From positions 550,711 through 614,710 of the forward strand of contig CANTUZ010000021.1 in assembly GCA_947846985.1 (NCBI GenBank): a stretch of DNA of 64,000 bases, in the 5' to 3' direction. The notes below the pieces were generated by a model, which was given only the letters and a program-made list of their open reading frames with translations, made no database searches and was not told the DNA's origin. The position numbers and the translations under genes were made by a program. Shown here piece by piece: positions 32,271 to 45,125 of this stretch; within the stretch, counting starts at the first letter, position 1, and each line of letters starts with the position of its first letter. The DNA is from Fratercula arctica. Taxonomy: Eukaryota; Chordata; Aves; Charadriiformes; Alcidae.

Positions 32271-35200
32271 TGAGGCTTAGAATGTGGCACGAGGCTTAGA
32301 ATGAGAGTAGAAATACCTGCCTTGTCTCTAAGATAAAGCCTTTCACAGGAAGCTGTTTGCTTTGCCAGTGCCTTCTTACCCTCTCCTGCCTGCAGCATGG
32401 TGTGCTTTAATCGTTGAAACCCTACGGGAAAACCTGACTGCTCAGAGGTGGAAGGTTGGTTGAAGGTTGGTTAAAGATTAAAGTCCTGTCTGAGTGCCAG
32501 CAACCAGAGCTGGAAAATGAGTGACCAGGCCCCGTCTGGCTTGTGTGCCAGGCACTGGAGAGGCCGGCCAGCCTGCGCGAGCAGGGTAAGAGACTTGTAA
32601 ACCAGGTACTGAAGTAGCCACGAGTTTGGGCTGGGTACCGGACATGCTCCAGGGTCCAAGAGCTGGCTACTGGAGGGGCCAGCATCACCAAGCCAAATAC
32701 TGCAGAGACCACGCGCTCTGGACATCACTTGAGAGAGCCTTTTGCGTGTGTGTGGCTGTGTGCGAGAGGTAAGTGGAGGTGGGAGGATCCAAGGGCCAGC
32801 TGCTGTGTAGGCTGATTGTCTAAGGCTCGTTACTGGGGGGATACATGGCATGTGTTTGTGTGTGCAAGTAGGTCTGTGTCCCAGCAGCTGCACTGGTGCT
32901 GGGGGCCTCAGGCTTGCCTGCACAGGTGTCAGCAACTATGAAGGTGGTAGGTTGGTGGGGGTGAACCAAGAGGGTCTGTACCAGCTGTCACAGTGGTGCT
33001 GGACCTCAGGGCTTACATGCCCATGTGCCAGGAACTGGGGATCAAAGGGCAGGCACTGCACACACTGAGTATCTAAGGCAATCACTTGAAGATCTGTTTT
33101 GCACGTGTACATGTATGTATATTGACACATGTATGTACGCCCCACTGACAGACCCTCATCCTGGTCAGCCAGAGGTAAACAGGATGAGGCTGCTGGTGCC
33201 ATCAGCGTTTGCAGAGCGTTTCTATCAACGTTGGTCTTTGTGGCCAGCCTGAAGGTGTAGTTTGGTCTTGCCCTTCAGCCAACTTGCAGACCTTCTCCAG
33301 TCAATGTGAGCCCATCTGTAGAAAGTCAAACCTATTTCCTAGGCCAACAAGGTCCCTAGCGGTCTCAGCCCAAGAACAGAACCGTGCAGAACCCCTAGGC
33401 ATGTGCTTCCAGGGAAAAGAAATCTCCTCCTTGTTAGCTGTGGCATGGAAACGTCAGAGATGCAGGACCTATGAGCTACTTCTAGAAGACAATTCTCCTG
33501 TGTAGCACAGCACACTGGAAATACTAGAAACTTTCACCCACTATTTATTTATGCATTCATTTGTTTATTATTTGTTACAATCTTAACCAAACGAAAAAGA
33601 TTGAACAAGTGAAACTTCATGGAAAATTGTTGCCTAAATTCCTCTCTGTGTTAAATGAAGGTCAAGAGTGTGACATACAGTCAGTATTATTTCTCAGGAT
33701 ACACTTAATATTACGGTGAAGACACACATATTCCCAAACAAGTAAGACTTTGATGGAGTTAAGCAGCAAATGCTCATTTGAAATCTTTGTTCCTGAGGAC
33801 ATTCACGAATAGACAAGTCATGGAAAGATGGTGCTACCAAGCAAGAGCTGAGAACCTGCTACCTTTGTAAACTAAGAGATACAGCAGTAAATGTATTAAC
33901 TTTGGAAGCCCAATACCACCAGCAGAAGTCATCTGAAGGACTTAATCTTCTGTGGTGCATATGACACAATTCTCCGTTTCTGGTGGAAAAAGAACCAGTT
34001 TTATGAGAGAATTGCAAAGAAATTATGTTGTTATCCAGAAAGGCAATAAACCTTTTTACTATGTAAGAAATGTCTTTCAGAAAACCTCTTCACCAAGTGT
34101 GCTTTCATCAACATTAATGGCTTTGCCACCAGCATATCACTAGCTCCTATAAATTTTCCCCATGATGGATAGAAAGAAATATGTAATTCCTTAATTAAGT
34201 ATTTGTATCAAAATAAATGGATTTGAGTGCGTAAGTTCTTTTTGGTCTTAAAAGCAAGGCTGGCAAGATTAATCTAAATTTACTCAAGATCTGATGCTCT
34301 TTGATTATATATACTGAACTGAATTTTTAGAAACTTTCTCTGAAGAGGAGAAAGGACATACTCGAATTGCAATGCATATTTATGTAGAAACTTTGTTGGA
34401 TAGGTTTTCTAATCATAGAGTGAATATTATTATGTATAATAAGGTGATTGCACGATTGCTGTCATGTAGCTTCCTCCTCTCAGAAGGCCTTGAAACAAGT
34501 CGGGAACAGCAGGGGACAGGGCTGAGCACAGGCTTTCCTATGACACAGCTCAGGCAAGTGTGTGTGTGGCAGGGAGCCGGAGCTTATTTGGAGCTGGTCG
34601 ACCTATGGCCAGAGGATGGTGGAGATCCCAGCTGATACCGATGAGGAAAATTAGAGCACCACTGTGGCTTCAGGGTCCTGGTGAATACGGCTTCCAAGAG
34701 GAACCTGTGGACAGTTCCTGTTTAATCTCTGCATTGCTAAAACTGATCTCAACAGACTGATACCAGGAGGAAAACTATCCTCTTCTACAAATTTATATAG
34801 TTCTGTCTATAAACCTGATGTTTTTTCCGGGGCTTTCTCTGGGGACTTTTAAAAATCTTCATACATGACATAAATCAAAATAAACTCTCTCTAGCTTGCC
34901 TCTCTCTCAGGCCCACTTATGCTTGTACGCAAAAGGAATGAAGGCTTAGGAAATTTGACTTGTTCTGCTGAAATGTAATTTTATAGATTTGAAGACTTCT
35001 GTTGATGCACAGATCTAGCAAGTAAAGGTCTTTACCTCATTGTGAACGTGAGCTAGAAAAGTCCATTTCTTGCCTGTGGTGATGGACAGAGTGTAGAGGT
35101 AGACCTGTTCCCTTTTGGAGGTACAGGTGGTTGCCAGAGGAGACATCCTAGGATGTATCAGGTGGCAGCAGATGTGTATGTGTGGGTGACTGACTTTAGT

Positions 35201-35321
35201 CCTTAGTCAATACATTCAGCTGTGTATAAAGATCACCTCATCTGACCAAGTGAGGGTCCACTTCTGAGTGGAGTGAGCTGGTTTATTCTCCAGACTCCAC
35301 TGACTCTATCAATTAATGCTC
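32271..35321. other. Intergenic DNA, no gene seen
   Basis: No domain, splice structure or RNA gene is recognisable. The 5' part (32.4-33.3 kb) is GC-richer with loosely repeated GGTACTGAAG/CCAGGCACTGGAG-like phrases. The rest is AT-rich. Confidence 0.45.
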
Positions 35322-35878
35322 TGTGGGGGGTGACTCAGCCGACAGCCAAACACCCACGCAGCCTCTCTCTGACTCCTTTCTCCTGTGGGACGGTGAGAAA
35401 ATGGAAGGAAGGAGAGAAGACTCATGGATTTAGATAATGGGAGTTTAATAGGAAAACCACAAGCTGTGCGTGCAAGCAGCGCAAAATTCATTTATTACCT
35501 CCCATCAGCAGGCAGGCATCCAGTCAATGCCTGGAAAGCAGAGCATCAGCACATGTTGCTGATGTAAACAGAGCATCAGCACATTGGTTGCTTGGGAACA
35601 CAAATGCCATAACCAATAATGTTCCCCCTTCCTCCTCTTTTCCCATAGCTTTTGTTGTTGAGCGTGATGTCATACGGCATGGAATATACTTTTGGTCAGT
35701 TTGGGTCAGCTGTCCTGGCTATGTGCCCTCCCAACCTATTGCCCTTCTCCAGCCTACTCTTTGTGCGTGCATGGGGGCAGGGGGCAAAAGAAAAAGCCTT
35801 GGTGCTGTGCAAGTGCTGTTCAGTAAGAGCCAGAATGTTGGTGTGTTATTGTGGTCCATTTATATTGGCTGAGGGACA
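35322..35878 (-). repeat. Retroviral LTR (minus orientation)
   Basis: The block starts TG and ends CA on the plus strand and contains features of a widespread avian LTR type in reverse: a TTTAATAGG stretch (complement of CCTATTAAA), GTGATGTCATACGGCATGGAATA and GCCTACTC. On the coding strand it begins TGTCCCTCAGCC. No target duplication was found. Confidence 0.65.
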
Positions 35879-36337
35879 AACTCCCACCCAATTGGTCTCT
35901 CATTTTCCCTCCTCAACAGCACAGGGGCAGAAAACAGGCCAAGGTAAAGTCAGGGTGATCACTTACGTTACTACCATCATGGGCAAAACAGGTTTCATTT
36001 GGGGAAAATTAATTTCATTTACTACCAATTAAAATAGGTTTGAGTAATGAGAAACAAAGACAAAAATTAGAACAACACATTCCCTCTCCTCTTTTTCCAG
36101 GCTCAACTTCTCTGCATTACTCCTGACTCCGCTGCCCTACTCTGACTACCACCTCAAGCAGTGCAGGGGCTGTGGAGGATGGGGGTGTTATGGTCAGTAC
36201 AAAACAGTTCTTCTCTGCTGCTGTTTCCTCCTCAGTTTTGCCCCTTCTCCAGTGGTGTCCTTTCCATGGCCTGCAATTGCTTCAGGAGACATCATGCTGC
36301 TCTTCTCACAGAGGCCATTCCTGCAGCCTCACCTTTG

Positions 36338-36355
36338 TACCCATGTTGGGCACCA
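36338..36355 (-). promoter_or_regulatory. Degenerate primer binding site
   Basis: The coding strand reads TGGTGCCCAACATGGGTA, which differs at four positions from the lysine-type site of the ERV at 8-14 kb. It starts at the same eight-base distance from its LTR (36364). This marks 35879-36363 as a leftover ERV leader. Confidence 0.65.
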
Positions 36356-36363
36356 AAAAAGAC

Positions 36364-36696
36364 TGTTGGGGTTTAACCCCAGTTGGCAGCTAGGACCATA
36401 CAACCACTCTCTCAGTTCTTCCCCTGCCTCCCAGAAGGGCAGGGAGAAGAGGGAAAAAAGGAGAGGAAAGGGAAAAAATACCAAAAAACACAGACTTGTG
36501 GGTTGAGAAAAAATAGCTTAATAGAACAATAACAGAAAAGGGAAATAACAATGATAATCATTATAATGGTAAAAGAATATACAATAAAAAGTAATATAAC
36601 ACAAGTCACTCTCACCACCCAGTGACCTGGATGCCTAGCCCATCCGGAGCAGTGGTCATGGATTCCTGCCCCCTGGCCAAGCCCCACTTATATATT
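36364..36696 (-). repeat. 5' LTR of an old ERV, cut by CR1
   Basis: It begins TGTTGGGGTTTAACCCC on the plus strand, contains the AACCTGTGGGTTGAG-like motif (here CTTGTGGGTTGAG) and an A-rich stretch. It is interrupted at 36697 by CR1 sequence. It differs in sequence from the LTR at 35322-35878, so the two may not belong to one provirus. Confidence 0.6.
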
Positions 36697-36770
36697 CACA
36701 GAATCACAGAACGATAGTGGTTGGAAGGGACCTCTGGAGATCATCCAGTCCATCCCTGTTCGGGATTCAC
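36697..36770 (-). mobile_element. CR1 3'-end fragment
   Basis: CACAGAATCACAGAACG followed by GGTTGGAAGGGACCTCTGGAGATCATCC on the plus strand is the complement of a CR1 tail, so it lies on the minus strand. Confidence 0.85.
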
Positions 36771-36929
36771 ACAGAATTTCAAAATAGGCCAAAACAATGT
36801 GAGCTGAGAGCACACCCAATCTGCAAAGATTTTCAGTTTTATTGTATGAGCTGGGCAAATAGTAGCATAAAGAAGTTAAGGGAAAGCTATTGCATGCTGA
36901 CATGTTTTTCTTCTTTCTTTTTCTCCCGT

Positions 36930-37155
36930 ATCTTAAATATGGGAAAGAAATTTTTCACTATAAGGATGGTGAGGCACTGGAACAGGTTGTCCAGGGAAGT
37001 TGTGGAGGCTTCATCCCTGGAGGTGTTCAAGGCCAGGCTGGATGAGGCTTTGAGCAGCCTGGGCTGGTGGGAGGTGTCCCTGCCCAGGGCAGGGGGGTTG
37101 GAACTAGATGATCTTTAAGGTCCCTTCCAACCTAAAACATTCTATGATTCTATGA
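36930..37155 (+). mobile_element. CR1 3'-end fragment
   Basis: The plus-strand sequence encodes the CR1 ORF2 C-terminus (VRHWNRLSREVVEASSLEVF) and ends with CATTCTATGATTCTATGA. It points away from the minus-strand CR1 piece at 36697-36770. Confidence 0.9.
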
Positions 37156-40100
37156 AATATATTTAAGTGAAAATTGTAATTTATAGGCATGGTTGTACTA
37201 ATATATTTGTTCAGTTCATGGAACAAAGATGCTTTGCCCTAGTTTTAATTAATGACACTCTTGTTATGTGATGAATCGTTCTCTGCAGATTCCTATTTCT
37301 CTTGGCTCTACAGACTATAACTAACTAACTTACATGTAAACACTTAACTTGAGGAAGGTCACAATTCTGCGACATAGGTTTTATTTTCTTTCTGTCTTTC
37401 GTATCACACTTTCAGACTACAAGTTAAAGACTCTGTCAATCACTCATAGAAGAAATGGAAAAAAAGATGGAACATTCCTTCAGTCTCCAAAAACAGGGAA
37501 CTGTATATGTTTTTCCAGTTCCAAACTGGTTGTGGCTGTTTCCCTTTGAGATCTATCTCCTTGCAGGTCTTTAACAGAAAGGTCATGGTTCACGTACTGT
37601 TGAACCGTAACTGCACTGTAAGTGTGGCACTTACTTTAAGCTCAACTCAAAAAACCCCAACAAAATAGATGAAAAATGTGTCTGTTCTTTGAGAAAACAA
37701 AGATTTCTTATCCATTTGAAGGGCAAAAATCCTTTTTCCCAATGTCTCCATAGAGTACTCTAAGTATTAAAGCAGGTGTCTAAGGGTGTCTCAAAGAATT
37801 CAAGAAACAAAAGCTGTAAACTTGCCTGGTATTTTCTGTTGTAACACTCTTAACAATGAACAAATTAAAAAGTCTTTCGTCTCATGCAATAATCGGTTCC
37901 ATGGCTCTTCAGGCTCTGCATGTCAGGGCTACTTAGATGAATGAAGTTTGTAGTACCAATCCCAAGTTAACCAAAAAGTACTTTTTTGTGTACTTCTAGA
38001 GAAATTTGCTAGTAAATTTGAGACACTCCTTACATAATTTTTAATTCCTGGTGCAAGGAATGTGATTTCTTGTGTGAATCAAAATAATTCATGTGGCTAT
38101 GCTTTGTCAGATCAGACCAAATGTATGCTGGACCTGAATCACTGTTAGGCTGAAATAATATAGTGCTCAGAAACAGTTGTAATTTTAAATGAGATTGAGG
38201 TTATATTCATTCTCTAGTAAGATGAAACCCACAGAAAGGACATCAGTTTGGACAGTTTCCACAGAGCAAGTCCAAATACTGTACACTTAGTAAAATGTTT
38301 AAGCTAAATAGTGTGTAGCCTTCTGCTCTCTTCTGTCTTTTAGGTACTGGATGTCAGTATTGATGATACTGCTGCTGAGACACAGCATTTAGAGTACCTA
38401 GAGAATTACAGATTTTTTCTGATCTTCCTTGGCAACTGGGTTACTCAGAAAGAACACGCATTACAAGCATGGGACATTTCAGAACAAAACTTGTGTAAAG
38501 ACAGCAAAAATGGAGAAGTTTTTATCTAAACATTTCTGGTTCTCAGGCCATTCTAAAATTGGTTGAAGCTGAAATCCTCTTCATGGAAATACACGGAAAA
38601 GATCATGCAAAATGATCAAAGCCAAAAATGGAAAGACAGATCTTTGAACTATGCAAATAAGGTACACCAGGCAAAAAAAAGTGAAATGAAATCCATGAAT
38701 CCAAATGTGAAAGAAACTATAGTTTTGTACTCAATGACCAAGTCTTTTATTTTCACTGAATTTACGTCTCATCTGTAAAAGAGAGGTTGACTAAGTTTAA
38801 GTGCAACTTTATTATGGAGTAGCTACTCAGAACCTTTTTTTAGGTTATTAATAGGTACACGTTTAATTCCAGTAATTCCAGTCAAATCTGATTTTTGTTT
38901 GTTTGTTTGTTCCTACTGTAATTGAAAGGAAGGAAGGGAAAAAAGGAGGGTGAAAATGGAAATGAGGGAAGGGAAGGGAAGGGAAGGGAAGGGAAGGGAA
39001 GGGAAGGGAAGGGAAGGGAAGGGAAGGGAAGGGAAAAATTCAAAGTTAAGACTGAAGATTCAAATGTGAGTAGCTACAACTGAATGAAACCTCTGCTACA
39101 AGAGATAGCTCTTCCTCTAATCCACTCCAATTAGGCAAAGGCAGTAGGCTAGATCAAGCTAATTCTGTCCTTTGAATCACACATCCCTTGATGTTTCCAG
39201 CTATTTTTCAGCTGGTTCAGGATGCACAGTTCATAGCATTAGACATGTAAGACATGATATGCCTAAATCTGAAGGAGTCACTCTGGTCCCACTTTGCAGA
39301 CTATGGAGGGAAAGCTGCCATTCAAAATAGCGTTTCATCTGCTGTTGTAAATATATCATTGCCTTGTTGCCTCCCATTGCCCACAGAGAGAGCTTTAAGT
39401 TCTGAACAACCAACTATGACATTTCTAAAATCAACTGAAATCAATCCCACCCATAGGGGAAATGGGGATTTCAAGAGAGTCTATTTAATCCTGGAGTAAG
39501 TCATGTGTCAGAGGTAGCTCAGCTGTTCTCCTCTTGGCCACAAAAAATAAAGATGCATTGAGGACACTATCTTTTCAGTTGCACCCAATTCAACTAAATT
39601 GAAACAACTTTAACAAATTCTTTTCCTTCTTCTATGTGAGGTTAATCTTTGGCAACTGGCATTATGATATCTGTGTGAAGGGCAGGTAAGTTCCATTTAT
39701 CGTGTTTCTGAGAAAACATGCCTGATGTGCCATGGAATATACCATGTGCTAATGTCACAACTTACTCAAGCTGTGGCAGGAGAGCATCTACATTTAACAT
39801 ACAATTTAAAATCTGCAATGTAAGGTGACTGTAGGAGTCATCAGCCCAACATTGTCCTTAATGTAAGAAAACAAAGGAAATTCTTCTAGTGAAATTTGCA
39901 TGATCCGTTCTGGATGATCTGTTCTGCATGATCCACTGGATGACAGAACTGCTGAAGGTAGGACACTTACTTCAAAATGCTCTTTGTGAATACATAAAGC
40001 AAATCCAAGGAAGAGTGAAGACCAAACCTTGAAGGTCCTCATAGCCACTAAACAAGAATTACACAAAGTGAGAGTTGTTTCTCTCAGTTGTTTCTCTCAG

Positions 40101-40662
40101 TTTCTGTTCAGTAAATCAATGACTGCTGTGAGACTTACCGACTTTAATTAACGGCTGATGACCAAAGCAATAGTCTAAAACTTTAATAAGGGATCAAAGA
40201 GCAAAATTATGTAGATTCAACTTCAGGTGCATGGATCTAACGAGTTAAGAAAACTGTTGTGAAAGTGTGCCATTACAAACTGCAGTGAATTTAATGTCAT
40301 TGTCTATTCTGTTATGCACAGGTTATATTGAGGTCTCTCTCAGAATTTGGACCTTCTTTCATTTCTATGTTAATGGAATCAGCCAAAACCAGAAAGATTC
40401 CTTTTAAATGCATCAGACCTTTAAATACAGAATGTTAGGAGTTTCTTTATTGTGCCTGTAAGCTAAAATCATCTGTGACTCCCAATTCTCCCAATTCTCC
40501 CAAAGTTTTCACTTCCATGTTCATGTTAGAAAAAAACACTGACAGAAAGGCATCTTGTGTGAGAAGCAGAAAGAGAATTTAGATGGAGTCAGTACAAGAA
40601 ATGATTGTATCATGGCAGGGCTGTATGCACTGCTCTTGCTTTGATGATGCGTCCTTCTCTAA
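37156..40662. other. Intergenic DNA, no gene seen
   Basis: Apart from the GGGAA repeat at 38.97 kb this AT-rich stretch shows no gene or named transposon. From about 40450 it begins to match, with divergence, the region upstream of the truncated OR at 1.6-2.2 kb. Confidence 0.5.
38966..39034. repeat. GGGAA pentanucleotide repeat
   Basis: About fourteen uninterrupted GGGAA units occur in tandem. Confidence 0.95.
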
Positions 40663-41455
40663 GAGATGACAAGTCGGAAGAATGCAGAATTAACGACCAC
40701 TTTCTCCTCTGTGGCAGGCTAATTTCTTCCCTCCTTCTGTGCATCAGTTTCCCATTGTGGGCAGAAAGAAAACACAGAGGTACCATGGCTGGCACAGCGC
40801 TGCATGAATATCCCATTGGCATGGTGCACACAGCAACACTCACCAGGGTAATGAGGCAATGTGACTAACAAAGGAGATGGTACTGAGCTTCACCCTCTGA
40901 CTTTATTAGTGTTCTCTGTGGGTATCTTTCCCTCTTATTATTCCTTCTTCCCGTGCTTGTCTACAGACAATGGGTATTTGGGTTTGCTTTGATTTGTTTT
41001 GGTTTTGCTTTCTTTGGACTGTGGGTGTTTTGGCTGTCAGCTGGGCTTTGTCTGCAGTGCAGAAAACACCGATAAAACCACTTGGGACCACAAACCTGGC
41101 ATGTGGGGGGAGCCCACGTTCTCAGCAATTAACCATACACCCATAATGGAGCCAACCCTTAAATACTAACTCCTCCTAGTTGTATTTTGATTCCTCCCAG
41201 GTGAAGCCAACAGGTGGACCAGAACCAGGAAACCACACTCTGCTGACTGGATTTGTCCTCTCTGGATTGTCCAAACACCCAGAACTGAAGCATTTGCTCT
41301 TCTTCACATTCTGTTTAATTTACACCATCACCATCATTGGGAACCTTCTCATCTTCATGGTCACAGTGCACCCCTCCCTCCGCATGCCCATGTACTTCTT
41401 CCTCCGTGTCCTGTCCTTCCTGGATATTTCCACAGCATCGACTGTTGTTCCCAAG
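40663..41455 (+). repeat. Segmental duplicate, copy 2 (OR 5' half)
   Basis: This is the partner of 2331-3123, aligned without gaps. It is followed here by the complete receptor coding sequence, so this copy is probably the source. Confidence 0.9.
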
Positions 41456-42151
41456 ATGCTGGTAAACTTCCTGTCGGAGGACAGGAGCATTTCGTACGTG
41501 GGCTGTGCCGCACAGCTCTACTGTGTGATTTTTTTGGGAGCCACTGAGTGGTACCTTTTGACAGTCATGGCCTATGACCGTTATGTGGCCATATGCAACC
41601 CCCTTAGATATGCGATCATCATGAACAGCAGAGTTTGTCTTTCCTTGGTCCTGCTGTCATGCTGCAGCGGTAATGTTGTGTCCATGGTGCAGACAGCTTG
41701 GGTGTTCGCACTGCCGTTTTGTGGGCCCAGGAAGATTAACTACTTCTTCTGTGATATTCCCCCCCTCATCATGCTCTCCTGCACTGACACTTCTTTGTAT
41801 GAAAAGCAGATCATTATAGCCACAGTGCTGGTCATCTTTACACCACTTTGTCTCATTCTGGTATCCTATGCCTGCATCATCTCCAGCATCCTGAAGATTT
41901 CCTCTGCAGAGGGCAGACACAAGATCTTCTCCACCTGTTCCTCACACCTAATTGTCGTAACGTTGTACTGTGGAAGTGGGACCTTGATTTACTTACGGCC
42001 CAAAGCCAGTTACTCTCAAGACACAAAGAAATTTATGCCTCTCACATACACAGCCATAATTCCTATGTTAAACCCTCTGATTTACAGCCTGAGGAATAAA
42101 GACGTGAAAGAAGTACTAATCAGAATGATGGCTGAGCTGATGAAGAAATAA
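40785..42151 (+). CDS. Class II olfactory receptor, two coding exons
   Basis: An odorant-type GPCR of the plasma membrane of sensory neurons, predicted at 337 residues. Exon 2 (41201-42151) holds all seven helices: NHT glycosylation site, GN in TM1, MPMYFFL in TM2, MAYDRYVAIC at the end of TM3, SYACIISSILKI in TM5, KIFSTCSSHL in TM6 and PMLNPLIYSLRNKDVK in TM7. FFCDIPPLIMLSCTDTS in the second extracellular loop points to the OR10 family. Exon 2 has no ATG before TM1. It is preceded by a TACTAAC branch point and a pyrimidine-rich CTCCCAG acceptor. Exon 1 (40785-40847) has ACCATGG and donor AGG|GTAATG. Splicing joins them in phase, adding MAGTALHEYPIGMVHTATLTR. Intron coordinates are 40848-41200. 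OR coding regions are normally intronless, so this is atypical. The receptor looks intact; its ligand is unknown. Confidence 0.9.
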
Positions 42152-44164
42152 ATCTTTTCTTGTCTGAGAACATGTGGTTTAAAAATGTTATTTCCACTTT
42201 CAGTGGGTGTGTAAGGTTTACTAGCTCACTGGAAACACCAGAAGCAAAGTGTTTCATACTTGAGAATATCTTGTCCTTATTCTTGGCTTCAGAAGCAAAT
42301 TATTTAGAATTTCCATTTACATTTCTTCCTTAGGAGTATGAAATGTATACCAGATATTTCTTCTAAAACAGAACAGCCAAAACCCACCGCAATTCTCACA
42401 TCTTTTTCAGGTATTCAGGCTTGAAGTTCTCACTTTCATTGCAGGAGTTCAGCTGCCCCTCTCACTTAAGCTATATTCTGTTACAGTGAACTTTTCAGGA
42501 TAAGCATACACAAATTGATAGTGAGTAGGCAGGTTGCTTTCACCTTTTTTTTCTTTTAGTTTTATATGATTTCCATTCCTTCCAGCAGAAAAGGGATCCA
42601 CTAAATAAAAGTGATAAAGACATTACTGCAGTTGTTTAAGAGACTCATGGTTTTTATTGAAGGTGCTGGGAAGGCAAAGGAAAGGAAGAGAAACTAGTGC
42701 TCATTTGCTGTTTCTAGCAAGAAGAAGGCATTTCATATAGTACAGTGGCCACAAGCATCTTGGAGTCTGAGTCATGGGATAATTAGCATTCTGCATCACT
42801 CAGATGGAGAAATTCATCCAGGCACGATCACAAGACAGTTCCAAGAGGAGCAGCTGAGATCTCCACAAGCACACAGAGAAAAAGGTATGCTACCATGTTG
42901 GAGTAATCGTTTTTGGGGAGGCGGGGGGGGGGGAGGAAGAAAATAGCGCTAGCTTTCTCTGAGAGAGGAGGACACTGAAACTAGTCTCCTGCATGGCCAA
43001 GGTAAGTTCTGTGTCCATAAGTGGCCCTGTGAAAGTGTGGCATCACTCTGTATGTGCCATTTCACCTGGTAACCTCAGCACCTGGCCAGATTTCCCAAGT
43101 AGCTCCTATGGTTTCTTCTCCAGTGCAGTACAGGGGAAGCTTCCACCCCTATGACCAGGCTCCAGATTTGTCATTTTGGTTTCCAAGATTGACTGGGAGC
43201 AGAATTTGTGGTTCAGGAATGGGAAAAAAGTAAAACCAACAACCCAACAAAAAACCTAAAAGACCTCAATGAGTGTACATCTACAGATGTAGTTTAGTGA
43301 CCTGTCTATACACACACACAGAGGGGAAAAAAAGATGACAAGGAGCAAGAAAAACCTTCTCTTGGGATTCATCTCCACTAGGGTAAGCTCTCTGCTGTCA
43401 GAAACCAACATACACCTTATGAAACCAAAGCACTGGTTTAATACAGCTATACCCATGAGGGTTAAATTTCAGCCTTCTCTGTAGTTGCCTAAAGATAGTG
43501 CTATTTTGGATACAATCATGGGGCTTGCAGGTAAAACCCATGGCATACAGGAAATTTTTGTTCCTTTTCACTGGTACCTCACCCTGCGTGAAAGCACTTG
43601 AGATGCTGTGGGGTCTTAATTTTCAATTTTGCCCTATCCCATCTGTCTGGTTTTAGATTGTTGCTGAGTCTTCCTGAAAGTCAAAGGGATGTAACGAACA
43701 CATTCAGAAGGAACATTGGCCCAGGTTTGTGTTTGGACACAGTGCAGCTCTTTGTGAATGTATCCTTATGCCAGCAGTTATAAAAGCATCCAAGACAGTT
43801 TACTCCTGGTTCAGTCCAGGGGCTTTTACATTAAACTTGGGTCACTTGGTGTGGATTAATGTGGTTTCTGGGCAGGGTAAATAGGAAACAGGGAACTGAA
43901 AAGAATAGTAGAACCTACAGAGGTGACACATCTGTGACTGCCATGAGAATAAATTCTGTCACCGTGGCTTGGTTTTGCAAATGAGACAGTCTTTAATCAT
44001 CTGCTTATTGTAAACAAGACTTTCCAAAAGGGAGAAAGGAATCCATAGCATTCTTCCCTATGGATGTAGTTTAGTGACCTGCTATGAGCCCAGGTTTCCG
44101 TTGGGATAGGGTTGCATTACTCTCTTTAAGATCTATGAAATCCCACATGGTATTTGTATTGAAT
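42152..44164. other. Intergenic DNA, no gene seen
   Basis: This stretch holds the 3' UTR region of the OR, and a poly-G run near 42922, but no gene that I can recognise. Confidence 0.45.
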
Positions 44165-45125
44165 TTACGTGGCTTGGGTTGAGGGTGGAAGGGGGAGGGG
44201 AGCTGCAGAGGTGTCCACAGTGAGAAGAGACCAGGAGCTACTCCCATGTCAGACAGAGCCAAGGCTCCAAGACAGACCCACCACTACCCAAAATAGAGCC
44301 AATGAGCGATACTGGTGGCACCTCTGTGATAACATATTTACACCGCACAGCAGCTGTGAGAGAGGAGTGAGAAAATGTGAGAGAGACAGCCCTGCAGACA
44401 CCAAGGTCAGTGAAGAAGGAGGGGGAGGAAGTGCTCCAGGTGACGGTGCAGAGTGTCTCTTGCAGCCCATGGAGAAGACCATGGTGGAGCAGGTTCTCCC
44501 CCTGCAGCCCATGGACAACCACAGAGGAGAGGATATCCACACCACAGCCCACTGAAGACCCCATGCTGGAGCAGGTGGAGATGCCCTGAAGGAAGCTGTG
44601 ACCAGCAGGGGACCAATGCTGGGGCAGTCTGTTCCTGATGGACTGTGCCCCATTGAAAAGGACCCACGCTGGAGCAGTTCTTGAAGAACTGCAGCCCATG
44701 GGAAGAACCCACGTTGGAGAAGCTCATGAAGGACTGTATCCTGTGGGAAGAACCTCATGCTGGAGCAGCGGAAGAGCACGAGGAGGAAGAAGTGCCAGAC
44801 AAAACATGTTATGAACTAACTGCAATCCCCATTCCCCTGGGCCACTCAGGGGGAATGAGGTAGAAGAGTCAGGGGTAAAGTTGAGCCTAGGAAGAAGAAA
44901 GGTGGTGGGAAGGTGGTTTTAGTTTTGTTTTTATTTCTCAGTATCCTACTCTGTTATTAATTGGCAATAAATTAAATTCATTTGCTAAAGATGAGTCTGT
45001 TTTGCCCATGATGGTATCAGATGAGCAATTTGCCTGTCCTTATTTTCTCCCCCCAGTCCTGCTGAGAAAGAGGGTGGATAGAGCAGCTTGGTGTGCACCT
45101 GGCAGCCAACTGAGGCCTGTAATTA
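44165..45125 (+). repeat. Solo LTR-type repeat with GGAGCAG units
   Basis: This long repeat contains many imperfect units around CCCATGGAAAGGACCCACGC-like and TGGAGCAGG phrases (44460-44790), an AATAAATTAAATT signal near 44965 and the run GTCTGTTTTGCCCATGATGG. I recognise it as a widespread avian ERVL-type LTR. The 3' end is near CACCTGGCAGCCAAC at about 45105. The 5' end is uncertain. No internal ERV sequence adjoins it. Confidence 0.6.

Noticed and set aside
31704..32273. Plus-strand frame of 189 codons over a GC-rich stretch
   Set aside because: It lies antisense to the CR1 5' region. High GC makes stop codons rare, and no motif is present.
41180..41200. Start of the OR reading frame at 41180
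   Set aside because: The codon at 41180 is TTG, and the seven codons up to 41200 include the pyrimidine tract and AG acceptor. The spliced start at 40785 explains the sequence better.
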